Shown: positions 53,104 to 61,804, counted from the first letter of the stretch. The stretch: DNA of 64,000 nucleotides from Fibrobacter sp. UBA4223 (GCA_002382975.1 DFTB01000015.1:1-64000), one strand, 5' to 3'. Made by a program: numbers and translations. The notes: a model not told the origin generated them from the sequence alone.

Positions 53104-53946
53104 ATGAAAAAAGTGGACATGTGGTACAAGGCCGAAGGTTACTGCGCCGTAGAAGATTTTGAACTGGCAAGCTACCTGCTGTTTGAAGCCGGAGTGGCGA
53201 CCCTCGAGGAACTGGACCCGAAGGCCGATGGTCGTACGGATTTTTGTTTCTATACCGACGACAAGGCCGAACGGGACCGCATCGTAGGGGCGTTTCCGCA
53301 GTACAACTGGACGCTGAGCGAGGAGCCTGCCAAGGATTGGGACAAATGGTGGCGGGACCGGGCGCAACCCGTTTCAGTAAGCCCCCATCTGTGGGTGCGC
53401 CCGCCTTGGGTGGAATTTACGCCCGAAGACCCTGAGGCCGTTGTGCTGGAGCTGGAAGCGAAGACGGCCTTCGGTACAGGGGAACACGACACTACCAGCA
53501 GTTGCGCCGCTCTCATGGAATCGGTAGATTTCAAGGGGAAGACGGTTCTGGACATTGGCACGGGTACGGGAATTTTGGCCATGTTTGCCCGGCGTCTGGG
53601 GGCGAAACTTGCGGTGGGTACCGAAATCGATCCGCTGACCATTCCCTGCATTGCCGAAAACTTCGAGCGGAACGGCTTTGGCACGAGCGATTGCGTGCTC
53701 GGCTTTTTGGATGCCTTCAAGGATGGAACAAAGTTCGATGTCATCCTCTGCAACATGATCCGCAGTGAACTCTGGCCGCTCCGTGACGACATTGAAGACC
53801 TGCTTGCCCCCGGCGGTGAACTGATTATCAGCGGCCAGCTTCTGACTGAAAAAGATTACATCCTCAAGTGGTTCGAAGAGGCCGGATTCAAGGTAAAGCA
53901 GGAACGAATCAGTACAGAGTGGTGGAGCGTGCTGGCCCACTCCTAA
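53104..53946 (+). CDS. prmA: Ribosomal protein L11 methyltransferase
   Basis: A 280-residue SAM-dependent methyltransferase of the PrmA family that trimethylates L11. An N-terminal substrate-recognition domain (about 1-95) precedes the Rossmann domain. The family signatures AKTAFGTGEHDTTSSCA (near 120) and LDIGTGTGILAMFARRLGA (motif I, near 145) are clear, as is ILCNMIRSELWPL at the catalytic site. The start is supported by GGAAGG. It is convergent with the radical SAM gene, and a double hairpin lies between them. Its substrate gene rplK is in the same window but not adjacent. Confidence 0.93.
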   Translation: MKKVDMWYKAEGYCAVEDFELASYLLFEAGVATLEELDPKADGRTDFCFYTDDKAERDRIVGAFPQYNWTLSEEPAKDWDKWWRDRAQPVSVSPHLWVRPPWVEFTPEDPEAVVLELEAKTAFGTGEHDTTSSCAALMESVDFKGKTVLDIGTGTGILAMFARRLGAKLAVGTEIDPLTIPCIAENFERNGFGTSDCVLGFLDAFKDGTKFDVILCNMIRSELWPLRDDIEDLLAPGGELIISGQLLTEKDYILKWFEEAGFKVKQERISTEWWSVLAHS

Positions 53947-53953
53947 GTAGTCA

Positions 53954-53990
53954 TGACGATAGCATCGTCATCCCCGGCTTGACCGGGGAT
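53954..53990. repeat. Double hairpin; second unit encodes the end of the YgiQ-type gene
   Basis: TGACGAT-AGC-ATCGTCA (53954-53970) is followed by ATCCCCGG-CTTGA-CCGGGGAT (53970-53990). The second unit is a copy of the dispersed GTCATCCCCGC-type element. Read on the minus strand it gives the codons for DPRSSRG and the stop of the radical SAM gene. Confidence 0.8.
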
Positions 53991-56031
53991 CCCTTTGCTT
54001 TCGCTCGTTCTGGAAATTTTTCTTTTTATTCCCGAACTGTGCGGCGCGACGTTCCTTGCGGGCGGAATTTTCCCAGCGGCCTTTTTCGCCAACCTTCTTT
54101 GGAACGATGGTGCCGGAGCGCTGCTCCCGCTTTTGCTGTTCCCGCTCGCGGTATTCGGCGTTGGTTTCCCGTTCCTTGCTTGGGAAAAATTCCTTGCCTT
54201 CGGCCTTTGCGCTGCGGCTTAAGAGCAGGCGCCCGATCTTGCCCAACTTGAGGCGCTCCAGGGTGGCGCGGATCTGCGGTCGGTTCTCGGGAATGTACCA
54301 GAAGAAGAATTGCCTCTGGCTTTTCTTTTGCTCGGGCGTCTTCGCCACGTAAAGGGGCTTTCCGTCGGGAGTCATTTCGGAGTAGAACATTTCCGTTGCA
54401 ATCGTCATCGGCGTAGGCGTAAAGTCCTGAACCTGTTCCAGCTGGAACCCCAGCTGTTTTGTCTCCAGGGCGAGTTCCGCCATGTCGGCTTCGGTACAGC
54501 CCGGATGGCTACTGATGAAGTAGGGGATAATCTGCTGTTTTTTGCCGATGCGCTTGCATTCGTCGTCGAAGAATTCCTTGAACTTGTGGAACAGCGTAAA
54601 GCTGGGCTTGCGCATGAGTTTCAGGACTTCGTCGCTGGTGTGTTCCGGCGCCACCTTCAGGCGTCCGCTCACATGGTAGTCGATGAGTTCCCGGGCGTAT
54701 TCCTCGTGGTCCTTGCGGAGTTCTGCGTCATTGGTTTCTTGCAGCAGCATATCGTAACGGACGCCGCTCCCGATAAACAGGTGCTTTACCTTCGGGTGAT
54801 TGCGCACTTCGCGGTAGAGCTCCAGAATTTCCTTGTGGCGGGTGTCCATGTTGTCGCAAATCTTGGGCGTGAGGCAACTGGGCCGTGCACACTTTTGGCA
54901 ACGGCTCTGGTCGCGGCCCCGCATGTTGTACATATTGGCGCTTGGGCCGCCTAAGTCGGTGATGGTGCCTGCAAAGCCGTCCATCTTCGTTATCAAATCT
55001 ACTTCCCGCAAAATGCTTTCACGGCTACGGCTGGCAATGAACTTTCCTTGGTGGGCGTTGATGGCGCAGAAACTACAACCGCCGAAACACCCCCGATGGG
55101 TGTTGATGCTGAACTTGATCATGTCGAAGGCGGGTATGTTTCCGCGCTTCTTGTAGCGGGGGTGGGGCTCGCGGGCATAGGGATATTCGAAACTTTCGTC
55201 CAGTTCGCCGTATTCCAGCGGCGGGTATGCCGGGTTGATCACCACGGTCTGTTCCGCCACATCTTGCAATATGCGGCGCTGGAACCACTTGTTGCATTCG
55301 ATATCCACCTTGCGGCAGTTCTCGATTTGGTTCCGCTTGCTGGCCAGGCATTCTTCGTAACTGTAAAGCCGCAGGTCTTCCCAGTTCTTGTTCTTGGGAA
55401 CGTTCCCCTTGGGTGCCAGGTAGGCCGTTTGCGGGATAGAGGTCAGGCTGGAGAAGGGCACGCCCTTTTTTAGGAGCCGTACCATTTCTTTCAGGGGCTT
55501 TTCGCCCATGCCGTAAACCAGAAGATCCGCCTGGGTGTCGAAAAGAATGCTCGGCTTGAGTCTGTCGCTCCAGTAGTCGTAATGGGTCACCCTACGCAGG
55601 CTCGATTCCAGTCCGCCAATCATCAGGGGCACATCGGGATAGAGTTTTTTCAGAATCTTCGCATAGGTGTAGGTCGCGTAATCGGGGCGGAATCCGGCCT
55701 TGTTGCCGGGAGTGAAGGCGTCGTCGCTCCTTAGGCGTTTTGCGGCGGTGTAGTGGTTCACCATGGAGTCCATGCCGCTACTAATGGCAAAGAACATTCG
55801 CGGGCGTCCAAGCTTCTTGAAATCCCGCAGGTCGTCGCGCCAGTTGGGCTGCGGGAGAATGGCCACCCGCAGGCCCTCGTGTTCGAAAAGCCTTGCCACT
55901 ACGGCGTGGCCAAAGCAGGGGTGATCCACGTAGGCGTCGGCGCTGATGATAATTACGTCTACGTAATCCCAACCCAGTTCGTCTAGGTCTTCTTTGCAGA
56001 TGGGTAAAAATCGTGGATCGTAATGGGGCAT
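53968..56031 (-). CDS. YgiQ family radical SAM protein
   Basis: A 687-residue radical SAM protein of the YgiQ type. The N-terminal YgiQ domain begins at MPHYDPRFLPICKEDLDELG, and the frame extends 28 residues further upstream without family similarity. The radical SAM cluster motif is HRGCFGGCSFCAINAHQG (CxxxCxxC, near residue 320), followed by GPSANMYNMRG and the FLIGSGVRYD-like core. The tail is strongly basic (QKREQRSGTIVPKKVG, KKKNFQNERKQR), suggesting nucleic-acid or ribosome contact. The reaction is not established for the family. The final seven codons and the stop derive from a palindromic repeat. It lies 80 bases downstream of uvrC on the same strand, separated by a short tandem repeat. 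Confidence 0.9.
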   Translation of the reverse strand: MPHYDPRFLPICKEDLDELGWDYVDVIIISADAYVDHPCFGHAVVARLFEHEGLRVAILPQPNWRDDLRDFKKLGRPRMFFAISSGMDSMVNHYTAAKRLRSDDAFTPGNKAGFRPDYATYTYAKILKKLYPDVPLMIGGLESSLRRVTHYDYWSDRLKPSILFDTQADLLVYGMGEKPLKEMVRLLKKGVPFSSLTSIPQTAYLAPKGNVPKNKNWEDLRLYSYEECLASKRNQIENCRKVDIECNKWFQRRILQDVAEQTVVINPAYPPLEYGELDESFEYPYAREPHPRYKKRGNIPAFDMIKFSINTHRGCFGGCSFCAINAHQGKFIASRSRESILREVDLITKMDGFAGTITDLGGPSANMYNMRGRDQSRCQKCARPSCLTPKICDNMDTRHKEILELYREVRNHPKVKHLFIGSGVRYDMLLQETNDAELRKDHEEYARELIDYHVSGRLKVAPEHTSDEVLKLMRKPSFTLFHKFKEFFDDECKRIGKKQQIIPYFISSHPGCTEADMAELALETKQLGFQLEQVQDFTPTPMTIATEMFYSEMTPDGKPLYVAKTPEQKKSQRQFFFWYIPENRPQIRATLERLKLGKIGRLLLSRSAKAEGKEFFPSKERETNAEYREREQQKREQRSGTIVPKKVGEKGRWENSARKERRAAQFGNKKKNFQNERKQRDPRSSRG

Positions 56032-56057
56032 AGGGGTAAATCTAGAAAAGATGGTAG

Positions 56058-56090
56058 GGAGTGGCGAGTTGTGAATTATGAGTTGTGAGT
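56058..56090. repeat. GAGTTGTGA/ATTATGA short tandem repeat
   Basis: Degenerate 7-8-base units (GAGTTGTGA, ATTATGA, GTTGTGAGT) between uvrC and the radical SAM gene. The same motif occurs in reverse orientation at 60061-60091. Confidence 0.6.
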
Positions 56091-56111
56091 AGAACTGACA
56101 ACTGCTTGCTC

Positions 56112-57947
56112 TCAAGTTTCTAAGTACTTCGCCACCTGTTCCCTCACCTTGTTCCCCCGGACTTTCCCAAGCAAGATTTCGATATCTTCTAGAGGTGCTT
56201 CCATAAAGGCTTCGGCGCTCTTGTACTTGGAAAGAATCTTCACTCGGGTTTCATGCCCTACGCCTGGCATCTTGAGCCATTCCACTTCCAGGTCTTTCTT
56301 GCGCTTGCTCCGCTGGTAGGTAATGGCAAAGCGGTGGGCCTCGTCGCGGGCGTTCTGCAATAGCTTTAACGCGGGGCTGGTACGGTGCAGCACGATGCTC
56401 TTGCGGTCGTCGGGGAATACGATTTCTTCTAGCCGTTTGGCAAGTCCAATAAGCGGTAAATCCTGGTCGTGGCCCAGTTCTTTCAGAATCTGCATGGTGG
56501 CGTCCACCTGGCCCTTGCCGCCGTCGCAGACCCACAGGTCGGGCATTGGGGTGCCTTCGTCTTCGAGCCTGCGGATACGGCGGGTCATGACCTCCCGCAT
56601 GCTGGCGAAATCATCGACGCCGGTAACCGTCTTGATGATAAACTTGCGGTAGTTGCTCTTGTCGGGCTTGCCGTTCTTGAAGGCCACGAGACTTGCCACG
56701 GTGTTGGTGCCGCTCAGGTGCGAGATGTCGACGCACTCGATACGGAAGGGAGTCTTTTTGAGGCCCAGAACTTTTTGCAGTTCGAAGACGCTCTGGTCGA
56801 TTTCGCTGTATTTTTGCACTTCGGAACGCATTTCCACCAGAATCATGTCGGCGTTGGCCCCTGCCAATTTCAAGAATCCCATTTTTTCGCCCCGCTGGGG
56901 GTTGGTGAACCGCACCTTCCGCCCGGCCTTTTCGGAAAGCGTCTGCTGTAGCAGTTCCGCATCTTCGGGAAGGTCGATGTCGGTGGCGATTTCGGCGGGA
57001 ATCATGGGCACGTCCATGTACCAGGGCAACACCATCTGGCGGAAAATTTCGGTGGCGTCATCTTCTAGCTTGCATTCCAGCCGGTAGTGCCTTCGCCCCC
57101 GGAGGACCCCGTTCCGGTATTCGAAAATAACCGCGGCGGCCATGGTCCCGTTCCGTCGGAGCGTCAAGATGTCTAGCGAAAGGTTCGGGTCGCTGACGTC
57201 TGTCTTCTGGTGGATTCCCGTGGCCTGCAGAGCCTGGATGGCGTCCCGCCGCTTGCCCGCCGTCTCAAAGTCCAGATTCGCGCTGGCCTCTTCCATTTCG
57301 CGCTGCCAGCGTTCCAAAAGGTCGTCCCGCTTGCCTTCGAGCAAGAGCTTTGCCTGCTCCACCTTTTCACGGTAGTCTTCTTCGGAGATGAGTCCTGCGC
57401 ATGGGGCGTCGCAGCGTTCGATGTGGTAGTTCAGGCAGGGGCGCTGGGGCTTTGCGAGAGGCAGTTTCAGCTTGCATTCCCGAATGTGGAAAAGCCTCGC
57501 CGAGAGGTCGATCAGCTGGTCTATCATGCGGGACCCCATGAAGGGGCCGTAGTACAGGTTGTCGTCCTTGTGGACCGAGCGGGTCAGGAACAGCCTGGGG
57601 AAGGGTTCCTTCACCGAAAAGGCCAGGTAGGGGAAATGCTTGTCGTCTTTCAGCAGCACGTTGTACTTGGGCGTGTGCTTGCGGATGAGGTTCGCCTCCA
57701 GAATCAGCGCTTCGGACTCGCTTTCGGTAATAATCCATTCGATGTCCCGGATGTAGGGGAGCATCAGCGTCGCCGCCCGGTGGCCCGTGTGGTCGGACCC
57801 GTCAAAGTAGCTCCGGACACGGTTCTTGAGCACCTTGGCCTTGCCGATGTAGATGATTTTCCCCTGGGCGTTCTTCATGATATAGACGCCAGGGAGTGCC
57901 GGCAGTTCCGCGAGACGCCGTTCGATATGTTCGCCGAATTGGAGCAT
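56112..57947 (-). CDS. uvrC: UvrABC system protein C
   Basis: A 611-residue excinuclease subunit that makes both incisions in nucleotide excision repair. The order is: GIY-YIG nuclease domain (PALPGVYIMKNAQGKIIYIGK, residues 15-35, with NRVRSYF), a Cys-containing region (CDAPCAGLISEEDY), the UVR domain for UvrB contact (about 200-235), the RNase H-like nuclease (RIECVDISHLSGTNTVAS, VCDGGKGQVDA) and a C-terminal helix-hairpin-helix (LEWLKMPGVGHETRVKILSKYKS-like). The start at 57947 matches homologues; the frame runs on upstream to 58004. All catalytic parts appear intact. Confidence 0.96.
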   Translation of the reverse strand: MLQFGEHIERRLAELPALPGVYIMKNAQGKIIYIGKAKVLKNRVRSYFDGSDHTGHRAATLMLPYIRDIEWIITESESEALILEANLIRKHTPKYNVLLKDDKHFPYLAFSVKEPFPRLFLTRSVHKDDNLYYGPFMGSRMIDQLIDLSARLFHIRECKLKLPLAKPQRPCLNYHIERCDAPCAGLISEEDYREKVEQAKLLLEGKRDDLLERWQREMEEASANLDFETAGKRRDAIQALQATGIHQKTDVSDPNLSLDILTLRRNGTMAAAVIFEYRNGVLRGRRHYRLECKLEDDATEIFRQMVLPWYMDVPMIPAEIATDIDLPEDAELLQQTLSEKAGRKVRFTNPQRGEKMGFLKLAGANADMILVEMRSEVQKYSEIDQSVFELQKVLGLKKTPFRIECVDISHLSGTNTVASLVAFKNGKPDKSNYRKFIIKTVTGVDDFASMREVMTRRIRRLEDEGTPMPDLWVCDGGKGQVDATMQILKELGHDQDLPLIGLAKRLEEIVFPDDRKSIVLHRTSPALKLLQNARDEAHRFAITYQRSKRKKDLEVEWLKMPGVGHETRVKILSKYKSAEAFMEAPLEDIEILLGKVRGNKVREQVAKYLET

Positions 57948-58056
57948 TACTCCGAAAATAGAAAATCCCCAAAAAACAATGCTTTTTTCTTGTCCTTTTG
58001 TCAAAATTTTATATATCTTTTTATGGGGATGTTCCCCCTGGATTTACGGAGAAAAA

Positions 58057-59379
58057 ATGAACCTGGAAAATCTGAACGTTCTTTCACAAAAGGTTGATGG
58101 CGTCTTGTCCACGGTACGTGGCCTGCGCCAAGAGGTTTCAAGCTTAAAGGTGCAGCTGGCCGAAGCCCAGTCCGGCCTGCAAGACAGGGAATCCCTGCTC
58201 CAGACGGCCAATGCGAGTTTGGCCGAATGCAAGGCGGCTCTCGACGTGAGGGCGAACCAGGCCGCGGTCCAGGCCGAGGCTCTGAACAAGAAAGAACTGG
58301 CTCTTCAGGAACTGACCCAGAAGTTGGAACAGGCAAAGTCGGACATTGCCGCCAAGGAACAGCAGATTTCGACCCAGACGAGCGCCCTTTCCCAGAAAGA
58401 AACGGTCCTTGCGGGCAAAGAAGCCGAGCTGGCTGAAAAGACGGCCCTCCTTGCCCAGAAAACCGAGGAACTCGAAGAGAAAAACCGCCAGCTCGTAGCC
58501 AAGGACGAAATGCTCAATGAGCGGGACATGTCCTTGAACCAGAAAGACGTGGAACTGGCGGACAAGGCGACCCTGCTTTCGAAAAATGCCGAAGAGCTTG
58601 CCATGCTGAAGCAGGAACTTGCCGAAAAGGAACAGATGCTTTCTTCCAAGATTGTGGAGCTTGCAGGTAAGGATACCGAGCTTGCAAAGAAGACCGAGGA
58701 ATTGGCCCAGAAAGACGAAACGATCCAGAACCAGGCCGAAGAAATTGCCGAAATCCAGGACAAGTTCAAGCAGCTTCTGGCCACCATCGAAAAGGAACTG
58801 GGCGCAGAATTCCCCGTGGACCAGTTCGTGGAAGGCGTCGAAGGAACGGCTCCCCGTGCCCCGATGGCACCTTCGGCAACGATTGCCACGGCGACAGTTG
58901 CAGCGTCGGCGGTTGCTGCCGACGATACCTTTGAAGAACCTGCCCAGGAGCAGACGGAACTGAATTTCGAGGAACCCCCACAAGAAGAACCGGCCGCTAC
59001 CCTGACCGATGATTTCGAGATGCCCGCAGACGACCTTCCGCAAGAGGAACCCGTCGCTGACGAAACGGTCGCGGAACCTGCTCCGGCAGAGCCTGCTTTC
59101 GAAGAGCCCGCCGCCGAAGAACCTGCAAAGGCGGCGGAATGGTCGCCTGACCCGCTGTTACAAGAAGAGCCTGCTGCCGAGGAACCCGCTCCCGAGGAGC
59201 CTGCAAAGGAAGAACCGGCGGACGAGTTCGTGGAAGACCCGAGCCTCGGGCCTATCGTGGACATGACCATGTCCAGGGATGACGACGAAGAAGAGCTTCC
59301 GGAAATTCACGGGGCCAACGAAAAGGACGATGATTTGTTCGCGAGTCGGGAGGGCTCGCAAGGAAATTTTTTCGGCTAA
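58057..59379 (+). CDS. Long coiled-coil protein with acidic Pro-rich tail, next to zapA
   Basis: A 440-residue protein of no recognised family. The ATG at 58057 is preceded by GGAG; the upstream extension lacks support. Residues 1-265 are an almost unbroken coiled coil with a visible 7-residue period (repeated LAxKxxEL units, such as ELAEKTALLAQKTEELEEKN). Then comes a short FPVDQFVEGVEG segment and an Ala-rich stretch. An extended tail of EEPAAEEPAPEEPAKEEPAD-type repeats (about 300-400) ends in an acidic DDDEEELPEIHG region. There is no membrane segment, so it is cytosolic. zapA lies 43 bases downstream. Because ZapA works with coiled-coil partners such as ZapB in other bacteria, a role in Z-ring organisation is a reasonable but unproven guess. 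Confidence 0.75.
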   Translation: MNLENLNVLSQKVDGVLSTVRGLRQEVSSLKVQLAEAQSGLQDRESLLQTANASLAECKAALDVRANQAAVQAEALNKKELALQELTQKLEQAKSDIAAKEQQISTQTSALSQKETVLAGKEAELAEKTALLAQKTEELEEKNRQLVAKDEMLNERDMSLNQKDVELADKATLLSKNAEELAMLKQELAEKEQMLSSKIVELAGKDTELAKKTEELAQKDETIQNQAEEIAEIQDKFKQLLATIEKELGAEFPVDQFVEGVEGTAPRAPMAPSATIATATVAASAVAADDTFEEPAQEQTELNFEEPPQEEPAATLTDDFEMPADDLPQEEPVADETVAEPAPAEPAFEEPAAEEPAKAAEWSPDPLLQEEPAAEEPAPEEPAKEEPADEFVEDPSLGPIVDMTMSRDDDEEELPEIHGANEKDDDLFASREGSQGNFFG

Positions 59380-59422
59380 AATGGCTGATGGACGATGATC
59401 CATTCGGCGTAGGAATGCGATA

Positions 59423-59740
59423 ATGGCAGAATTGAATACACATAGACCGGTAAGCATAACGGTAGCCAAGGAAAAACTGCAGATCCGCACGGACCTTTCC
59501 GATAGCGACCTGCAGGAGGTGCTTGGCTTTATTGACGAACGCTTCGAAAGCTTCGGCAAGTACAACCTGGAAAACGCAAAACGCCTGGCGCTCTTGGCGC
59601 TGGATTTGGGCCAGCAGCTTTTCGATGTCCGCAAGATGCTCCGTCAGGCAAAAGTCCAGATGGACCAGATGGACCAGCGGCTGAAGGAACTTTCGTCCCT
59701 CCTGGAAGAGGGTCAGGACTCTTCGGAAGCCTGGAAGTAA
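59423..59740 (+). CDS. zapA: Cell division protein ZapA
   Basis: A 105-residue ZapA-like protein that bundles FtsZ filaments at the division site. The N-terminal globular part (VSITVAKEKLQIRTDLSDSDLQEVLGFIDERFE) is followed by a long C-terminal coiled coil (ALLALDLGQQLFDVRKMLRQ to LKELSSLLEEG), as in the family. A 6S RNA candidate lies directly downstream, matching the widely conserved zapA-ssrS neighbourhood. AGGA is placed before the ATG. Confidence 0.85.
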   Translation: MAELNTHRPVSITVAKEKLQIRTDLSDSDLQEVLGFIDERFESFGKYNLENAKRLALLALDLGQQLFDVRKMLRQAKVQMDQMDQRLKELSSLLEEGQDSSEAWK

Positions 59741-59743
59741 TCG

Positions 59744-59778
59744 GAAAACCCCGTTTTTGAACAAATTTCGGGGTTTTC
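59744..59778 (+). terminator. Terminator after zapA
   Basis: 10-bp perfect stem GAAAACCCCG/CGGGGTTTTC with a 15-base loop. It separates zapA from the RNA gene that follows. Confidence 0.75.
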
Positions 59779-59798
59779 TAAGATATTAAAAAAAACAC

Positions 59799-59827
59799 TT
59801 GTTTTTAGCATCGTAGTTAGGTATATT
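59799..59827 (+). promoter_or_regulatory. Promoter of the 6S RNA candidate
   Basis: TTGTTT (59799-59804), 17-base spacer, TATATT (59822-59827). The predicted start, 7-9 bases later, coincides with the 5' side of the closing stem of the RNA. Confidence 0.75.
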
Positions 59828-59835
59828 ATGGGCAT

Positions 59836-59999
59836 AGGCATCCCACGGATTAACGCCCGATCTAACAAGATTATAAAAGCTCGTGGCTCTTGAGATTCAG
59901 TTTAGGCGCGCTTCGACGCGAAAAACAAAACCCCAAGGCACTGCTATCATTTCAGAATGAGTAGCTTCGAGTGTTCCACCGTGAGGGATGCCTTTTTTT
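59836..59999 (+). ncRNA. ssrS: Probable 6S RNA
   Basis: A stretch of about 160 bases with no reading frame, its own promoter and a T run at the end. The ends pair as a closing stem: GGCATCCCACGG (59837-59848) with CCGTGAGGGATGCC (59979-59992). Internal hairpins include CGCG-CTTCGA-CGCG and GCTATCATT-TCAG-AATGAGTAGC. Length, terminal stem and position behind zapA agree with 6S RNA, which binds sigma-70 RNA polymerase and regulates transcription in stationary phase. I could not confirm the central bubble by alignment. SRP RNA and tmRNA are less likely because their signature motifs are absent. Confidence 0.6.
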
Positions 60000-60060
60000 A
60001 TTAGGTTTTAGGTGTCAATATTGAGTTATCCGTTACATTTTGGCGCCAAAGGCGCGACTA

Positions 60061-60091
60061 TAACAACTCACCACTCATAACTCATAACTCC
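60061..60091. repeat. ACTCATAACTCATAACTC short tandem repeat
   Basis: Degenerate 8-base units (CAACTCACCACTCATAACTC). It is the reverse-strand counterpart of the motif at 56058-56090 and lies just before the small membrane ORF. Confidence 0.6.
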
Positions 60092-60274
60092 ATGTCATAC
60101 GGTATTCTCTTTCTCGGCATTTTCTGGGGCTTCTTCTTTTTTGTACTTTCCGTGGGCCGTAAAAAGGCGTCCCGCGAAGAGGTGAAAAAAAGCCTGAAAA
60201 GGCGATTGCTCATAAGCTTCGCCATCCTCTTTGCGATCCTTTTGTTCCTGTTTATTGCACAACCTGGAATGTAG
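60092..60274 (+). CDS. Small two-helix membrane protein, hypothetical
   Basis: A 60-residue ORF. Residues 3-22 (YGILFLGIFWGFFFFVLSVG) and 40-56 (LISFAILFAILLFLFIA) are hydrophobic, separated by a basic loop (RKKASREEVKKSLKRR), the pattern of a two-helix inner-membrane protein. There is no clear ribosome binding site; a tandem repeat occupies that position, so translation is uncertain. I recognise no family. The charge pattern argues against a random frame. It lies between the 6S RNA and a secreted esterase gene. Confidence 0.5.
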   Translation: MSYGILFLGIFWGFFFFVLSVGRKKASREEVKKSLKRRLLISFAILFAILLFLFIAQPGM

Positions 60275-60313
60275 TTTTTGTTGCGGTGTACGCCCCTTTT
60301 CTAGATTTGACGT

Positions 60314-61741
60314 ATGAAGCTGAGAATCTATCTTGCTGTATTGGTGTTTATTTTGTTTGTAACGTCCTGGGCGTCTGCTGCCGATGGCGTACGTTACAAG
60401 GATCGACTGTTTAAGGTTTCGAAAGCAAAGACGGTAACCGTCGCCGAGGATGTTCCGTTCCTGGATTCCAAGGACGGCACCAATTATACCACCATTTCTT
60501 CGATGATGGAATCCTTCGGTGTAGAACCGATGATGTATTTCTATAACGGGGAAATCACCAAGAAGCAGCCCCTGCTCATGGATGTGTACGAGCCTGTAGA
60601 TGACAATGCTGAAAAGCGTGCCGCCGTTATCGTGTGCCATGGAGGCGCATTCGTGGCGAGTAGCAAGGATGATTTTGGGCAGAAGACTGTGGCCTATACG
60701 GATTCCCTTGCGGCTCGTGGCTATGTGACAGCCTCGCTGGAATACCGCCAGGGTGTGGTGATGCGGGAAGTGATTCGCGAAGGTGCTGATGAGTATGACG
60801 ACTACATTGATAGTCTGGCATTCTCACGGACGGTGTACAAGGCCATACAGGATGTTCATGCCGCAGTTCGCTATTTCCGCAAGAATGCGACAGAGTTGAA
60901 AGTCGATACCAACAAGATCTACATTGTGGGAAACAGCGCCGGAGGAATGCTCGCCCTTGAAAACGTGTATGTCAGGAGCAAGAAGGATTTCCCGGCTTAC
61001 ATCGAGCAGGAGGATATGGAACCTCTTGGCGAGTTGGATGAATATGGCGAGACCGGTGTGGGCGGGCATGCAAATGGTGCAGTAGCCCTGTGGGGCGCCA
61101 TTCACAATGCTGACTTGGTAAAGAACAGCAAGGTGCCGGTTTTTCTTGCCCATGGAGATTCGGATTACGTGATGCCCTTTGGTAAGGGTCATGCCATCAG
61201 TGACGTGGATCGCATGCTTGGGGACAAGAGTTCTTACTTGAAATTGCTGGGAATTAACCTGCATGTATCGACTCCCACCCTTTATGGTAGCGCCGTCGTA
61301 GATTCGATCCTCAACGAGGGAAAAGTCTATCATGAGTTCTACGCTCCGAGGGGCTTTGGCCTGAAGCACGAATTTTACGATGCAACCCGCACCGACGAAA
61401 ACGGCGATGAAGTCGTGTATGCAGATTCCGTACAAAATAAGGTTTTTGCCTTCCTCTACAATTTGGCGGTGGATTCTGTACCGGCATGGCAGAAGCCTAC
61501 CTCTCTGCCGATGGTGGCCCTGGCTTTGGCCAGCCGCATAACGATGGGCGAGGGTAACAGGAGCTTTACGGTGGAACGGGGTGAGAACCTCGTGTACGGC
61601 GTGTTTGAGCTGAATGGCCGTCGGGTCATGGCAGGCCGGGCCTCTAGGGGCGAAACCGTTAGCTTAGAAGGACTTAGCAACGGGGTCTACTACCTGCGGG
61701 TTCAGGGAGAACGCGCCCGTCGTATAGGCCTGCGAAAATAA
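60314..61741 (+). CDS. Secreted alpha/beta-hydrolase (carbohydrate-esterase-like) with T9SS-type tail
   Basis: A 475-residue secreted hydrolase. Signal MKLRIYLAVLVFILFVTSWASA precedes a domain of the HSL/carbohydrate-esterase type: oxyanion motif VIVCHGGAFVAS (near 110), nucleophile elbow VGNSAGGMLALE (near 205), Asp in FLAHGDSDYVMP (near 280) and His in GLKHEFYDAT (near 355). It could remove acetyl or feruloyl groups from hemicellulose, but the ester is not determined. The last 50 residues (VYGVFELNGRRVMAG to GLSNGVYYLRVQGERARRIGLRK) match the type IX secretion C-terminal domain, so it should be surface-exported, like the GH5 enzyme at 19011. It appears to be a single-gene unit. Confidence 0.85.
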   Translation: MKLRIYLAVLVFILFVTSWASAADGVRYKDRLFKVSKAKTVTVAEDVPFLDSKDGTNYTTISSMMESFGVEPMMYFYNGEITKKQPLLMDVYEPVDDNAEKRAAVIVCHGGAFVASSKDDFGQKTVAYTDSLAARGYVTASLEYRQGVVMREVIREGADEYDDYIDSLAFSRTVYKAIQDVHAAVRYFRKNATELKVDTNKIYIVGNSAGGMLALENVYVRSKKDFPAYIEQEDMEPLGELDEYGETGVGGHANGAVALWGAIHNADLVKNSKVPVFLAHGDSDYVMPFGKGHAISDVDRMLGDKSSYLKLLGINLHVSTPTLYGSAVVDSILNEGKVYHEFYAPRGFGLKHEFYDATRTDENGDEVVYADSVQNKVFAFLYNLAVDSVPAWQKPTSLPMVALALASRITMGEGNRSFTVERGENLVYGVFELNGRRVMAGRASRGETVSLEGLSNGVYYLRVQGERARRIGLRK

Positions 61742-61804
61742 GCCGTATTCCTCTACAATTCGACATTTGTATGCCTGCCTTGGCCGTGTAGGACCTTTAG
61801 CCCC

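Noticed and set aside
59836..59999. SRP RNA or tmRNA instead of 6S RNA
   Set aside because: No GGAA-type SRP loop with its conserved internal loops, no tRNA-like ends and no tag reading frame.
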